Source of the DNA: Dehalococcoidales bacterium | GTDB taxonomy: Bacteria; Chloroflexota; Dehalococcoidia; Dehalococcoidales; UBA3254 | Assembly (NCBI GenBank): GCA_016926695.1 | Contig: JAFGOB010000014.1 | Location: 1 to 6,447 of the forward strand | DNA length: 6,447 nucleotides | Direction: 5' to 3' | Shown here: positions 5,602-6,447 of the stretch, one piece after another | Layout of the letters: each line of letters opens with the position of its first letter | Position numbering within the stretch: position 1 is the stretch's first letter | Program-made: the position numbers and the translations under genes | Notes under the pieces: generated by a model | Told to the model about the DNA's origin: nothing | What the model saw: the letters and a program-made list of their open reading frames with translations, nothing else | The model's database searches: none

Positions 5602-5607
5602 TATAAT
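5602..5607 (+). promoter_or_regulatory. Candidate -10 hexamer for the formyltransferase gene
   Basis: TATAAT here is a perfect -10 hexamer, but sequences 16-18 bp upstream give only a weak -35 match (TTCCAA at 5578-5583). A second TATAAT at 5652-5657 is too close to the start codon to leave the ribosome site in a normal leader. The first is the better candidate, with transcription starting near 5614. Confidence 0.3.
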
Positions 5608-5669
5608 AAGCCAAAACATAATTACATGAGTACTCTATGATGCAGATGATTTATAATCCAAAGCTCCAC

Positions 5670-5674
5670 GGAGG
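5670..5674 (+). promoter_or_regulatory. Ribosome binding site fixing the formyltransferase start
   Basis: GGAGG lies 4 nt ahead of the ATG at 5679. In-frame ATG codons at 5637, 5640 and 5646 would add 11-14 residues but have no comparable site. Starting at 5679 places the first beta-strand and its nucleotide-binding-type loop right at the N-terminus, as in PurN. Confidence 0.6.
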
Positions 5675-5678
5675 CAGA

Positions 5679-6447
5679 ATGACCATTATCTGCTTCGTTT
5701 CCGGTTCAGGAACAAACTACCAGCGGATTACTCGATTGAACCCCGATCACGACTACATTGTATTCACGAACAGACCCGGTTGTGGAGGTGTAGCAAAAGC
5801 CAGAGCGAATAAACACATCACCATCGAACTAAGCCACTTGCCTTACCTAAGACCGGCAATCAAGAAATATGGTTCGATGAACATTCCCCGAAACTATCCG
5901 GAGAGGATAAAGTACGAACAGGATGTGTGGCGCCTGATAGAAGAAAAAATCGAAAAAGCGCCCGACCTGATTTGCCTGGCAGGCTACGACCAATGGCTAA
6001 CCGACTGGACGGTAGACAGGTACTATCCGAAAATTCTGAATATTCATCCCGGTGATACCACCAGAGGTTACTCGGGCTTGCACTGGATACCCACCGCCAA
6101 AGCCATACTATCCGGCGATAAAGAGATAAGAACAACCTTGTTCCTTGTCGATAGAGGAGAAGACACAGGGGCAGTATTGGCTCAATCCAAACCACTGGAA
6201 ATAATCCCGACACTCAGAATGCTGGAATCAGAGGGCATAAAGGGGCTGCTCAAAGGGTTCAACGAAGTGACCGGTTTTGCTGTTAAGCACGCCATAACCG
6301 GTTATGATGATTTTGAGAAGGCGGCTGATAAAAAGCAGAACGCAATCATGAAACAGCTATGTGATAATCTTCAGGGCGCGCTTAAGATAGCAGGAGACTG
6401 GGAGGTCTATCCGTTTGTGATACATACCCTGATAGCACACGGGCGCG
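5679..6447 (+). CDS. Formyltransferase-fold protein, PurN-like, with long C-terminal extension (3' end cut)
   Basis: The frame is open for 256 codons to the right edge. The N-terminus CFVSGSGTNYQ (5-15) resembles the opening beta-strand and glycine-rich loop of GAR transformylase (PurN). The active-site segment LAGYDQWL (100-107) is followed by LNIHPGDTTRGYSGLHW (120-136). N121, H123 and D162 (in GEDTGAVLAQS) correspond to the catalytic Asn-His-Asp of 10-formyltetrahydrofolate enzymes. The expected chemistry is therefore formyl transfer from a folate, or the reverse hydrolysis, in the cytoplasm. It is not a standard PurN. The segment between residues 25 and 95 is divergent, the usual LLP-type loop is replaced by GDTTRGY, and at least 86 residues follow the core, including GDWEVYPFVIHTLIAHGR (about 239-256). 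The acceptor is unknown. No purine genes are adjacent; the neighbour is a divergent radical SAM gene. Confidence 0.8.
   Translation, partial: MTIICFVSGSGTNYQRITRLNPDHDYIVFTNRPGCGGVAKARANKHITIELSHLPYLRPAIKKYGSMNIPRNYPERIKYEQDVWRLIEEKIEKAPDLICLAGYDQWLTDWTVDRYYPKILNIHPGDTTRGYSGLHWIPTAKAILSGDKEIRTTLFLVDRGEDTGAVLAQSKPLEIIPTLRMLESEGIKGLLKGFNEVTGFAVKHAITGYDDFEKAADKKQNAIMKQLCDNLQGALKIAGDWEVYPFVIHTLIAHGR

Noticed and set aside
5860..6213. Open frame of 117 codons on the minus strand.
   Set aside because: It mirrors the formyltransferase gene, whose catalytic motifs are clear on the plus strand.

Overview
This is a compact, moderate-GC bacterial stretch with strong Shine-Dalgarno sites ahead of most genes. 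It carries six protein genes plus a seventh cut by the left edge; the last gene is cut by the right edge. The mix is a cobalamin-type radical SAM protein, a CysM-like cysteine synthase, an MscL with a C-terminal zinc ribbon and a flavodoxin. This suggests an anaerobic or microaerophilic bacterium, perhaps a Dehalococcoidia-like Chloroflexota. The taxonomic guess is inference only and has low confidence. I see no rRNA, tRNA, CRISPR array, insertion sequence or phage gene.

Layout, left to right. (1) A leftward three-gene cluster at 1-2048 encodes, in transcription order, a NYN-LOTUS protein (putative RNase), a flavodoxin-family protein and an isoprenylcysteine carboxyl methyltransferase-like membrane protein that runs off the left edge. 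A good sigma70-type promoter lies just ahead of the first gene. A 58-nt nested inverted repeat fills nearly the whole gap between the first and second genes. (2) A 230-bp divergent control region (2049-2278) holds that promoter, a long imperfect hairpin and a weaker rightward promoter. (3) A rightward pair follows: a CysM-like PLP enzyme (2279-3193) and mscL (3250-3711). (4) A 131-bp convergent gap has short repeats but no convincing terminator. (5) A leftward cobalamin-binding-type radical SAM gene (3843-5420) starts at GTG; it has an atypical cysteine motif and a repeated N-terminal motif. (6) A 258-bp divergent gap carries an imperfect inverted repeat and weak promoter candidates. (7) A rightward formyltransferase-fold gene runs from 5679 off the right edge.

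The genes do not form one obvious pathway. The most unusual points are the C-x9-C-x2-C cysteine pattern and duplicated N-terminal motif of the radical SAM protein, the structured element between the NYN-LOTUS and flavodoxin genes, the zinc-ribbon tail on MscL, and the long C-terminal extension on a formyltransferase that keeps the PurN-type catalytic residues.
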